From an uncultured Desulfarculaceae bacterium (GTDB lineage: Bacteria > Desulfobacterota > Desulfarculia > Desulfarculales > Desulfarculaceae), in contig CALERA010000178.1 in the NCBI GenBank assembly GCA_937908275.1, positions 1 through 14,071 of the forward strand: a DNA stretch of 14,071 nt. Reading direction: 5' to 3'. The notes under the pieces were generated by a model. The model did no database searches, had not been told where the DNA came from, and saw only the letters and a list, made by a program, of their open reading frames with translations. Below are positions 7,350-13,321 of the stretch, piece by piece. A program made the position numbers and the translations under genes. Numbering within the stretch: the stretch's first letter is position 1; each line of letters opens with the position of its first letter.

Positions 7350-7379
7350 TTGGGTCGATTGCGGCGCAATGGATACAAT
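7350..7379 (+). promoter_or_regulatory. Possible promoter of the hybrid kinase gene
   Basis: A -10 box TACAAT (7374-7379, 5 of 6) lies 18 bp after TTGGGT (7350-7355, 3 of 6) in the 306-base gap between the divergent Cache and kinase genes. It predicts transcription from about 7386, which would rule out ATG 7369 as the kinase start and leave a leader of roughly 100 bases before 7483. The -35 is weak. No comparable promoter for the divergent Cache gene was found. Confidence 0.4.
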
Positions 7380-7460
7380 AGAAGCTAAGGCGGTGATGCG
7401 AAAAACTAAATACCTATCACCAGTGCTTGATTGCCGTCCCAGTGCAACCCGTGGGGTCCT

Positions 7461-7494
7461 GCCCGGATCCTCAGGTGACCAAATGGTGCCGGGC
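7461..7494 (+). promoter_or_regulatory. Leader hairpin enclosing the kinase ribosome binding site
   Basis: GCCCGG (7461-7466) pairs with CCGGGC (7489-7494). The loop holds the AGGTGA Shine-Dalgarno (7473-7478) and ATG 7483, and the stem abuts a second in-frame ATG at 7495. If formed it could limit translation initiation. An upstream pairing GGTGAT (7392-7397) with ATCACC (18-base loop) also exists. Six base pairs is short, so this may be fortuitous. Confidence 0.3.
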
Positions 7495-10140
7495 ATGTTG
7501 AAAACAGCTAAGCCAGACCGGAACAGACCCGCCAACACCCCGCTCTACGCCCTGTTGGCGGTGACCATCCTGGCGATGGCGGCCTTTTTCCTCATCTACC
7601 GTTTCACCACCACCAGGTTCCTGGAAAAGGCCCAGCGCCAGCGCGAGGCCGGGCTGGAGCAGACGGTCACCCTGGCCCGCAACACCATCGAGCCGATCGT
7701 GGCCCGGGTGCGCCAGGGCCGGCTCTCGCCGGAGCAGGGTCTGGTCCTGGTGCGCGAACTGGTGCGCCGCATGGTCTACCATGACGAGCACGGCGACAAC
7801 TACATCTTCATGAGCGCCTACGACGGCACCATGCTGGTGCAGCCCTTCGAACCCCAGAAGGAGCTGACGCCCCAGTGGGACCTCCAGGACGTACGGGGCA
7901 AGTACATCATCCGCGCCCTGGTGCAGGCGGCCCAGGAGCATCCCCAGGGCTCGTTCGTCAGCTACCACTACTATCCGCCCGGGTCGGACAAGGCCGAGGA
8001 GAAGCTGGCCTTCGTGGAGGGCATCCCGGAGCTTGGCTGCTATATCGGCACCGGGGCCTATCAGCGCCGCCACCACCGGGAGCAGGCCGATCTGCTCAGC
8101 CGGGCCAGCTATCTGTCCCTCCTGCTGCTGGTCCTGGTGATGGTGCCGGTGCTTTTGTCGCTGCGCGAGATCATCGCCCGCAATCGCGCCCTGCGGGTGG
8201 AGATCGAGGAGCGCAACCTGGCCGAGGCGCGCCTGCGCGAGTCGGAGACCAACCTCAGCCTGCTGTTCGACCATATCCACGACGCCCTGATCGTGCACGA
8301 CTACCAGGGCCGCATCCTGACGGTGAACGCCCGGGCCTGTGTCATGTACGGCATCCTCCCGGACCAGGCCGCCAGCCTGACCCTGGCCGACCTCTCGGCC
8401 CAAGGGGAGGGGCCGGACGACCTGACCCAGTTTTTCAAAAAGGTCCGGGAGGGTGACAACCTGCTCTTCGAATGGCGCTGCCATCGGCAAAACGGCCAGG
8501 AGTTCGACACCGAGGTGGCCCTGGCCGCCGGCTTCTGGTCCGGGCGGGAGGCGGTCTTCGCCCTGGTGCGCGACATCGGGGCGCGCAAGGCGGCCGATAA
8601 CGCCCTGCGCCTGTCGGAGGAGAAGTTCCAGCAGGCCTTCCGCGCCAGCCCGGTCTGGGTGGCCATCACCACCCTGGACGAAGGCCGCTTCCTGGAGGTC
8701 AACGACACCTTCACCACCCTCACCGGCGTCAGCGCCGAGGAGGCCATCGGCTCCACCTCGCTGGAGCTGGGCTTCTGGCCGGATCAAGTCCAGCGCGCGC
8801 AGGCCCTGGAGCAATTCCACCGCGAGGGCAGCCTGCACAACTTCGAGATCACCATGCGCTTCCGGGACGGCAAGAAGCATCGCCTGCTCTGGTCGGCCGA
8901 GGCCATCGACTTCATGGGACTGCCGTGCCTGGTCAACGTCATGCTCGACGTCACCAGCCACCGCCAGGCCGAGGCGGAGAAGGCCCGCCTGGAGGAGCAC
9001 CTGGTCCAATCCCAGAAAATGGAGGCGGTGGGCACCCTGGCCGGGGGCATCGCCCACGATTTCAACAATATCCTGGGCGGCATCATCGGCTATGCCGAGC
9101 TGGCCCAGAAACAGACCCGCTTGCGGCTCGACAACCAGCACGAGCTGGATATGGTCCTGGGCGCGGCCGAGCGCGCCCGCCTCCTGGTGCGCCAGATCCT
9201 CACCTTCAGCCGCCGCCTGGAGCCGGAGTCCAAGCCCCTGGGCCTGAACCGGGCGGTGGAGCAGGCGGCGGCCCTGCTGGGGCGCACCCTGCCCAAGATG
9301 ATCAGCATCCAACTGGACCTGGACCCCAGCCTGGCCCTGATCAACGCCGATCCGGTGCAGATGGAGCAGGTGATCATCAACCTGGCCACCAACGCCGCCG
9401 ACGCCATGCCCGAGGGCGGGGTCCTGACCATCACCACCGCCAACCGCCACCTGGACCGGGGGCATGATCTGACCCACCTGGAGCTGAACCCGGGCGACTA
9501 CGTGGTGCTGCAGGTGCGCGACACCGGCCTGGGCATGGAATACGCCACCCGGGAGAAGATTTTCGAGCCCTTCTTCACCACCAAGGAGGTGGGCAAGGGC
9601 ACCGGCCTGGGCCTGGCCACGGTCTATGGCATCGTGCGCCAGCACGACGGCCAGATCGTCTGCGACAGCACCCTGGGACGCGGCACCACCTTCCGGGTCT
9701 TCCTGCCGGCCCTGCCCCCGGGCGAGGAGGCCACCACCGCCCAGGAGACCGCCCTGGAGGAGGTGCTCTCCGGCCAGGAGACCATCCTGCTGGTGGATGA
9801 CGAGGAGGACCTGCGCGAATTGGGGGCCCGCACCCTGTCCGGCATGGGCTACCGGGTGCTGACCGCCGCCAGCGGCGAGCAGGCCCTGGAGGTCTTCGCC
9901 CGGCGCGGCCCGGAGATCGATCTGGTGATCCTGGATCTCAGCATGCCCGGCATGGGCGGGCACAAGTGTCTGCTGCGCCTGCTGGAAACCGACCCCAAGA
10001 CCAAGGTGGTCATCGCCAGCGGCTACGCCGCCACCGGCCTGGTGCAGAAATCCCTGGCCGCCGGGGCCCGGGCCTTCGTGCCCAAGCCCTTCCGCCTGGC
10101 CGACATGCTCTCCGTGGTGCGGCGGGTGTTGGACGCCTGA
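7483..10140 (+). CDS. Membrane hybrid sensor histidine kinase (Cache-PAS-PAS-HisKA-HATPase-REC)
   Basis: From ATG 7483 the product is 885 residues. TM1 is about 21-40; a periplasmic single-Cache domain runs about 62-194 (NYIFMSAYDGTMLVQPF, WDLQDVRGKYI, closing ELGCYIGTGAYQ); TM2 is about 209-227. Two PAS domains follow at about 250-367 and 376-495. HisKA has H525 in AGGIAHDFNNILGG, and the ATPase has its N box near N637, DTGLGM (680-685) and GKGTGLGLA (704-712). The C-terminal receiver has D772/D773, phospho-acceptor D818 (LVILDLSMPG) and K868. It should sense a periplasmic ligand and feed a phosphorelay, but the receiver has no output domain and no Hpt or regulator gene is adjacent. The start is uncertain: AGGTGA lies 4 bases before 7483, while in-frame ATGs at 7396 and 7369 precede a stretch with poor codon bias. 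Core assignment is firm; the N-terminus is not. Confidence 0.93.
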   Translation: MVPGMLKTAKPDRNRPANTPLYALLAVTILAMAAFFLIYRFTTTRFLEKAQRQREAGLEQTVTLARNTIEPIVARVRQGRLSPEQGLVLVRELVRRMVYHDEHGDNYIFMSAYDGTMLVQPFEPQKELTPQWDLQDVRGKYIIRALVQAAQEHPQGSFVSYHYYPPGSDKAEEKLAFVEGIPELGCYIGTGAYQRRHHREQADLLSRASYLSLLLLVLVMVPVLLSLREIIARNRALRVEIEERNLAEARLRESETNLSLLFDHIHDALIVHDYQGRILTVNARACVMYGILPDQAASLTLADLSAQGEGPDDLTQFFKKVREGDNLLFEWRCHRQNGQEFDTEVALAAGFWSGREAVFALVRDIGARKAADNALRLSEEKFQQAFRASPVWVAITTLDEGRFLEVNDTFTTLTGVSAEEAIGSTSLELGFWPDQVQRAQALEQFHREGSLHNFEITMRFRDGKKHRLLWSAEAIDFMGLPCLVNVMLDVTSHRQAEAEKARLEEHLVQSQKMEAVGTLAGGIAHDFNNILGGIIGYAELAQKQTRLRLDNQHELDMVLGAAERARLLVRQILTFSRRLEPESKPLGLNRAVEQAAALLGRTLPKMISIQLDLDPSLALINADPVQMEQVIINLATNAADAMPEGGVLTITTANRHLDRGHDLTHLELNPGDYVVLQVRDTGLGMEYATREKIFEPFFTTKEVGKGTGLGLATVYGIVRQHDGQIVCDSTLGRGTTFRVFLPALPPGEEATTAQETALEEVLSGQETILLVDDEEDLRELGARTLSGMGYRVLTAASGEQALEVFARRGPEIDLVILDLSMPGMGGHKCLLRLLETDPKTKVVIASGYAATGLVQKSLAAGARAFVPKPFRLADMLSVVRRVLDA

Positions 10141-10306
10141 GGCCTGGCGGGCGCGGGGCCGGGTTGGATCGAGCGCCCTGGGGGGCGCGGGTCGCCGCCA
10201 GGCGACAGGGCCACCCCTCGCCGGGCATCCATCGCTGGCCCCCGCCGCTGTCGGCGCGAGGCGTCGTCAGAGGCCGGGGCGATCTCGTGCCCTTTTTCCG
10301 CCTTCT

Positions 10307-10366
10307 CCGGGTGGCCGGGACAATTCATTGTCCCGGCGGCGACCAGCCGCAAGAGGTTTCGGCGCG
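10307..10366 (+). repeat. Two-hairpin repeat, copy 1 (most diverged)
   Basis: This 60-base copy starts CCGGGTGGCC and ends GGCGCG like the other two. Hairpin A is GCCGGGACAAT-TC-ATTGTCCCGGC, where copies 2 and 3 carry C-G in place of the innermost T-A pair. Hairpin B is shortened (GCGGC-GACCA-GCCGC). One single-base insertion and several substitutions separate it from copy 2. Strand is arbitrary. Confidence 0.85.
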
Positions 10367-10807
10367 AGGTCGCGGAGCCTGGCCGGGCGTTCGCTCGTGG
10401 TGGCCGCCAACCACCGCAACAACCGAGCCACCGGCGTTGCGAGGGCGGCTTTCCTGCCCCCGCGCGCCCACGCCCGGTCCGCATCCGCGCCTGCGTTGAG
10501 AGCCAGGCCTGCGGCCAGGGAATCTCCGTGCCGTCCCGGATTTGTCCTCTGGCCTCGGGTCGTCGTCCCTGCGATGCGGGGCTGGAGCGGGCGCGTGGCC
10601 GCGCCGGGCTCTCGGAAGCCCATCACCGGGCCGTCATTGGGGGTGAGGCCCTGCCGGTGCGTCGAGAGGCGGTCCCGGGCTGAGGCGCGGGGGGCGGCCC
10701 GTGGGGGGAGGAGAGAAGACAGGCCTTGGTTGGCCGCGTGGCGGGTGTGGGGGAGAGGAGAAGACCGCGGGCGGTGCTTGTCTCCGTTGTCTCCGCCATT
10801 GCCTTTT

Positions 10808-10866
10808 CCGGGTGGCCGGGACAACTGGTTGTCCCGGCGGCGTCAGCCGCCAGAGGTCCCGGCGCG
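10808..10866 (+). repeat. Two-hairpin repeat, copy 2
   Basis: This 59-base copy has hairpin A (11 bp, GCCGGGACAAC with GTTGTCCCGGC), then hairpin B (GGCGGC-GTCA-GCCGCC), then AGAGGTCCCGGCGCG. It differs from copy 3 by one base. The trailing GTCCCGG could also pair with the first arm of hairpin A (CCGGGAC), allowing an alternative fold. Confidence 0.9.
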
Positions 10867-10924
10867 CGGCGGCGAGTCATGGTGATATCCCGCAGGCGTA
10901 ACCTGGAAGGCATAAATTCGGTAG

Positions 10925-10955
10925 ATTGCTTCGTCGCCTGGCGGCTTCTCGCAAT
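10925..10955. repeat. Palindromic element of the ATTGC...GCAAT type
   Basis: ATTGCTTCGTCGCC and CTTCTCGCAATGAC frame a short hairpin: ATTGC (10925-10929) pairs with GCAAT (10951-10955) and an inner GCC-TGGC-GGC can form. Sequences of this general form recur as dispersed intergenic palindromes in many bacterial genomes; that is recalled knowledge and only one copy is visible here. Confidence 0.5.
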
Positions 10956-11011
10956 GACCCCTATTGCTCATATTTCAGCAAAGATAACTGCGCCGGCTCT
11001 CCTGAACCTCC

Positions 11012-11070
11012 CCGGGTGGCCGTGACAACTGGTTGTCCCGGCGGCGTCAGCCGCCAGAGGTCCCGGCGCG
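11012..11070 (+). repeat. Two-hairpin repeat, copy 3
   Basis: This 59-base copy differs from copy 2 only in CCGTGACAAC for CCGGGACAAC, which puts one mismatch in hairpin A. It is in the same orientation, 204 bases from copy 2. The flanks of copies 2 and 3 differ immediately outside the element, marking its ends. Confidence 0.9.
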
Positions 11071-11160
11071 CGACCTACGGGAGCGGGCGAGGCCCGGGCG
11101 AAGGACGGCGTCCCCCGACCCGTATCCGCCCGTCGCGGCACGCGACCCGACCCGTGTATG

Positions 11161-11184
11161 CCCTGCCGGGGGCACCCGGCAGGG
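11161..11184 (-). terminator. Hairpin just past the PAS kinase stop
   Basis: A perfect 10-bp stem (11161-11170 with 11175-11184, loop GGCA) lies 17 bases beyond the kinase stop codon on the minus strand. It overlaps a 13-base tandem direct repeat, GGGGGCACCCGGC at 11168-11180 and 11182-11194. There is no T tract, so intrinsic termination is doubtful. Confidence 0.35.
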
Positions 11185-11201
11185 GGCACCCGGCCGAGGG
11201 G

Positions 11202-12311
11202 TCAGGATTCGGCGGGCTTGGGCGCGGGCAGCAGGATGCGGGCGGTGGTGCCCTGGCCCGGGGCGCTGGTGAGCTCCAGCCGGCCGCCGTGCTCCTCCAC
11301 GATGCGCCGCGCCACCGGCAGGCCCAGGCCGGTGCCCCGGGGCTTGGTGGTGTAGAAGAGCTGGAAGATCTGGCTCAACTGTTCCGGGCTCATGCCCTCG
11401 CCCTGGTCGGAGACTTCCAGGAAGAGCTGGCCGGAATCCAGCCGCCCCAGGCGCAGACGCAGGCGGTCGCCGGGCCGGCTGGCCTGGGCCGCGTTTTGCA
11501 GCAGATTGATCAGCACCTGGCGCAGGCGGTTCTTGTCCGCCGCCACCAGGGGCAGGTCCGGGGCGATCTCGCTGCTCAGCTCCAGGCCCAACTGGGCCAG
11601 CTCCGGGGCCATCAGCTCCGCCGCGCCGGCCGCCACCTCGGCCAAATCCACCTCGGTCCAGGTGTACTGCTGGGGGCGCGAGAGGTCGTTGAGCTCCACC
11701 AGCAGGGCCTCCAGGCGGGCCACTTCCTCCACGATGATCCCCAGCTTGTGCAGGGCCTTCTCGCTCAGGCCGGCCTCCTTCTGCACCTGGCGGGCGAAAC
11801 CGCCGATCAGGGAGAGGGGGGTGCGGATCTCGTGGCTGACGGTGGTCACCATCTCCCCCACCGCGGCCAGGCGCTCGCTGCGCTTGGCCCGGTCCACCAG
11901 CTCGCGCTCGGCGGTCTTGTCGCGCATGATGGCGGTGAACATCAGGCCGCCGTCGGCGGTCTCGGCCTTGGAGAAGCTGATGGAGATGGGGAAGCGCGAG
12001 CCGTCGCGGCGCTCGCCCTCCAGGTCGGCGGAGTGACCCACCAGGTGGGCCTGGCGGGTGCGCACGTAGCGCTCCACGTAGTGGCGGTGGGCGCGACGGT
12101 GCTCGCTGGGGATCAGGGGGGACAGGTCGCCGCCCAGGATCTCGGCCCGCTGGTAGCCGAACATGGCCTCGGCCGCCGCGTTCATGTAGACCACTTCGTG
12201 GTGCTGGTTGATGCTCACCACCGCGTCGCTGGCCGTCTCCACGATCTGGCGGTACTTCTCCAGCTCCTGGGCCAACTCACGTACATCGGAGGTGTTCTTG
12301 GTCTTCTTCAC
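11202..12311 (-). CDS. Soluble PAS-domain sensor histidine kinase
   Basis: The 369-residue product has no membrane segment or signal peptide. A PAS domain covers about 18-135 (IVETASDAVVSINQHHEVVYMN; GERRDGSRFPISISFSK). HisKA carries phospho-acceptor H160 in VTTVSHEIRTPLSLIGG. The ATPase domain has N273 (LINLLQNAAQA), DQGEGM (302-307) and GTGLGL (326-331). The layout resembles NtrB-like cytosolic kinases that sense an internal cue through PAS. The start is GTG at 12311, with GGTGA 4 bases upstream and an in-frame TAA 24 bases before it; no downstream start would leave the PAS domain intact. No cognate response regulator is adjacent, so it is an orphan kinase. A candidate promoter lies at 12353-12381. 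Confidence 0.92.
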   Translation of the reverse strand: MKKTKNTSDVRELAQELEKYRQIVETASDAVVSINQHHEVVYMNAAAEAMFGYQRAEILGGDLSPLIPSEHRRAHRHYVERYVRTRQAHLVGHSADLEGERRDGSRFPISISFSKAETADGGLMFTAIMRDKTAERELVDRAKRSERLAAVGEMVTTVSHEIRTPLSLIGGFARQVQKEAGLSEKALHKLGIIVEEVARLEALLVELNDLSRPQQYTWTEVDLAEVAAGAAELMAPELAQLGLELSSEIAPDLPLVAADKNRLRQVLINLLQNAAQASRPGDRLRLRLGRLDSGQLFLEVSDQGEGMSPEQLSQIFQLFYTTKPRGTGLGLPVARRIVEEHGGRLELTSAPGQGTTARILLPAPKPAES

Positions 12312-12352
12312 GCGCTCACCGGGTGGCAGGAATTAGGTTCACCCCTGAAATC

Positions 12353-12381
12353 TTTGTAACACGCCCCCCGGGGCCAGGCAA
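12353..12381 (-). promoter_or_regulatory. Possible promoter of the PAS kinase
   Basis: On the minus strand TTGCCT (12381-12376, 4 of 6) is 17 bp from TACAAA (12358-12353, 4 of 6). It would start a transcript near 12346, leaving a leader of about 35 bases before the GTG. It lies beyond the terminator at 12411-12446, so the kinase could be expressed independently of the upstream RNA. Confidence 0.45.
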
Positions 12382-12410
12382 GTCATGCCGGAGCAGGCGC
12401 TTCCGGGACG

Positions 12411-12446
12411 AAAAAGGGCAGGGCCGGTCGTGGCGACCGACCCTGC
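12411..12446 (-). terminator. Intrinsic terminator
   Basis: Read on the minus strand, a 13-bp stem with one G-U pair (12446-12434 with 12430-12418, loop CCA) is followed by CC and five T residues (12415-12411). This is a textbook rho-independent terminator. It ends whatever starts at the strong promoter at 12583-12612 and may also end the hydrolase operon. Confidence 0.85.
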
Positions 12447-12577
12447 GCGGGGAGGGAGGAAGGCTTTGAGCCTTCCGGGGGAGGTCGCCCCTGGGCCTGG
12501 CCGGGCCACCTCGGATTGGCACGGCTTGGACGGCTTGGGGGCGGTTGCGGGCTCGAACAGGGTGCATCCTCATCCGA
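12411..12577 (-). ncRNA. Candidate small RNA of about 165 nt
   Basis: A strong promoter (12583-12612) and a strong terminator (12411-12446) frame a segment with no convincing open frame. The predicted start, about 12576, falls within a 7-bp inverted repeat (12578-12572 with 12516-12510) that would close a 5' domain of about 70 bases. A second perfect hairpin, GGAAGGCT-CAA-AGCCTTCC (12476-12458), precedes the terminator hairpin. A 9-base tandem repeat CCAAGCCGT occurs twice on this strand (about 12539-12522). I do not recognise it as 6S, SRP, tmRNA, RNase P RNA or a known riboswitch. It could be a trans-acting RNA or an attenuated leader for the PAS kinase. Confidence 0.45.
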
Positions 12578-12582
12578 GAATC

Positions 12583-12612
12583 ACCCTAGCAACCGCCGGC
12601 CAAACCTGTCAA
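12583..12612 (-). promoter_or_regulatory. Strong sigma70-type promoter with AT-rich upstream element
   Basis: On the minus strand a perfect -35 TTGACA (12612-12607) is followed after 18 bp by TAGGGT (12588-12583, 3 of 6). Immediately upstream, 12613-12665 is AT-rich and contains a perfect palindrome CCATATATGG (12621-12630), plausible as an UP element or operator. The next gene on this strand begins about 265 bases downstream, beyond a terminator. Confidence 0.6.
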
Positions 12613-12669
12613 GACAAAATCCATATATGGGGCAATATTTTGCTGGCACCCACAATATATAGGAAAAGT

Positions 12670-13320
12670 TCACACATTGTTCACCGGCGCGGCTGGTTCC
12701 AGCCACGCTTTGGTCAGGGCGGTTAGTTCACTCTCCCATCCATTCAGGAAGTGATCCGCCCCGGTCAGGGCCTCCAACCGGGCCCGTGCACCCAGGCCGG
12801 CGACATAGGCCCGCAGCCCGGGCAGGCTGGTGAACTGGTCGCGGTCCCCGGCCAGGATCAGGAGCCGGCCAGCGTTCGGTGGCCAGGCCCCCAGCTCCCC
12901 CAGGACCAGGGCCGGCGCGGCCAGCACCCCGGCCGCCAGCTCGCCCAGGCGGGCCGCGGCCTGGGTCGCCACCCGGGCCCCGAAGCTGTAGCCCAACAGG
13001 GCCAGGGGGCCGGGGGCCTCGGTCCGCAGCCAGTCCGCCGCCGCCAGGGCGTCGTCCTGCTCGCCCCGGCCCTGGTCGTGCTGGCCGCTGGAGCCGCCCA
13101 CCCCCCGGAAGTTGAAGCGCAGGCTGGCCCAGCCCGCGGCCCGGACTCCGGCGCAGAGGGCCTCCACCACGTTGTTGTGCATGCTGCCGCCGTAGAGGGG
13201 ATGGGGGTGCAGCACCAGGGCCGCGCCCCGGGCCGGGCCCGGCGGGGCCTGGAAGCGGCCCTCCAGGCGCACCCCGGCTGCCACCGGAATCACCAGCGGC
13301 CGCTCGTCCGGACTGGCCAT
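12670..13320 (-). CDS. Alpha/beta hydrolase, small uncharacterised-esterase type
   Basis: The 216-residue soluble protein matches the family whose hallmark is HPHPLYGGSMHNNVV (38-52), followed by LRFNFRGVGGSSG (67-79) and GRGEQDDALAAADWL. The predicted catalytic triad is Ser112 in the nucleophile elbow GYSFGA, Asp159 or Asp161 in AGDRDQF and His190 in GADHFLNG. There is no signal peptide, so it is probably cytoplasmic. The substrate of this family is generally unknown; a carboxylester or acyl substrate is the default guess. The stop of the upstream ATP-grasp gene and this ATG are separated by one base (TGA-G-ATG), with GGAG 7 bases before the ATG, so the two are very likely cotranscribed and translationally coupled. 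Confidence 0.88.
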   Translation of the reverse strand: MASPDERPLVIPVAAGVRLEGRFQAPPGPARGAALVLHPHPLYGGSMHNNVVEALCAGVRAAGWASLRFNFRGVGGSSGQHDQGRGEQDDALAAADWLRTEAPGPLALLGYSFGARVATQAAARLGELAAGVLAAPALVLGELGAWPPNAGRLLILAGDRDQFTSLPGLRAYVAGLGARARLEALTGADHFLNGWESELTALTKAWLEPAAPVNNV

Positions 13321-13321
13321 C

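Larger units (their letters stand above)
10141..11201. other. 1.06-kb repeat-rich region without a credible gene
   Basis: This stretch lies between the convergent hybrid kinase (+) and PAS kinase (-). Open frames exist on both strands but are rich in Arg/Pro/Gly, show no domain and are what GC-rich DNA gives by chance. Just after the kinase stop are two 6-bp hairpins without T tracts (10173-10188, 10191-10206). The rest holds three copies of a two-hairpin repeat, a separate palindrome at 10925-10955, a pair of purine-rich near-identical 19-20-mers (10701-10720, 10747-10765) and a moderately AT-rich patch around 10905-10995. Confidence 0.7.

Noticed and set aside
7471..9963. 830-codon minus-strand frame opposite the hybrid kinase
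   Set aside because: Antisense shadow; the plus strand has ordered Cache, PAS, kinase and receiver motifs.
10267..10885. Overlapping ~185-codon frames on both strands of the repeat region
   Set aside because: Arg/Pro/Gly-rich, interrupted by the structured repeats, no motif and no ribosome binding site.
10307..11070. CRISPR array
   Set aside because: Repeats are 59-60 bp, only three, and spaced 501 and 204 bases apart; no regular spacers and no cas genes.
12316..12573. 85-codon minus-strand frame through the small-RNA locus
   Set aside because: It runs through the terminator hairpin, is Arg/Pro-rich and has no family signature.
12411..12577. 6S RNA, SRP RNA or a known riboswitch
   Set aside because: No SRP domain IV GGAAG/GCAGCC core, no 6S-like end-to-end rod with central bubble, and no conserved riboswitch boxes were seen. 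A covariance search would be decisive.
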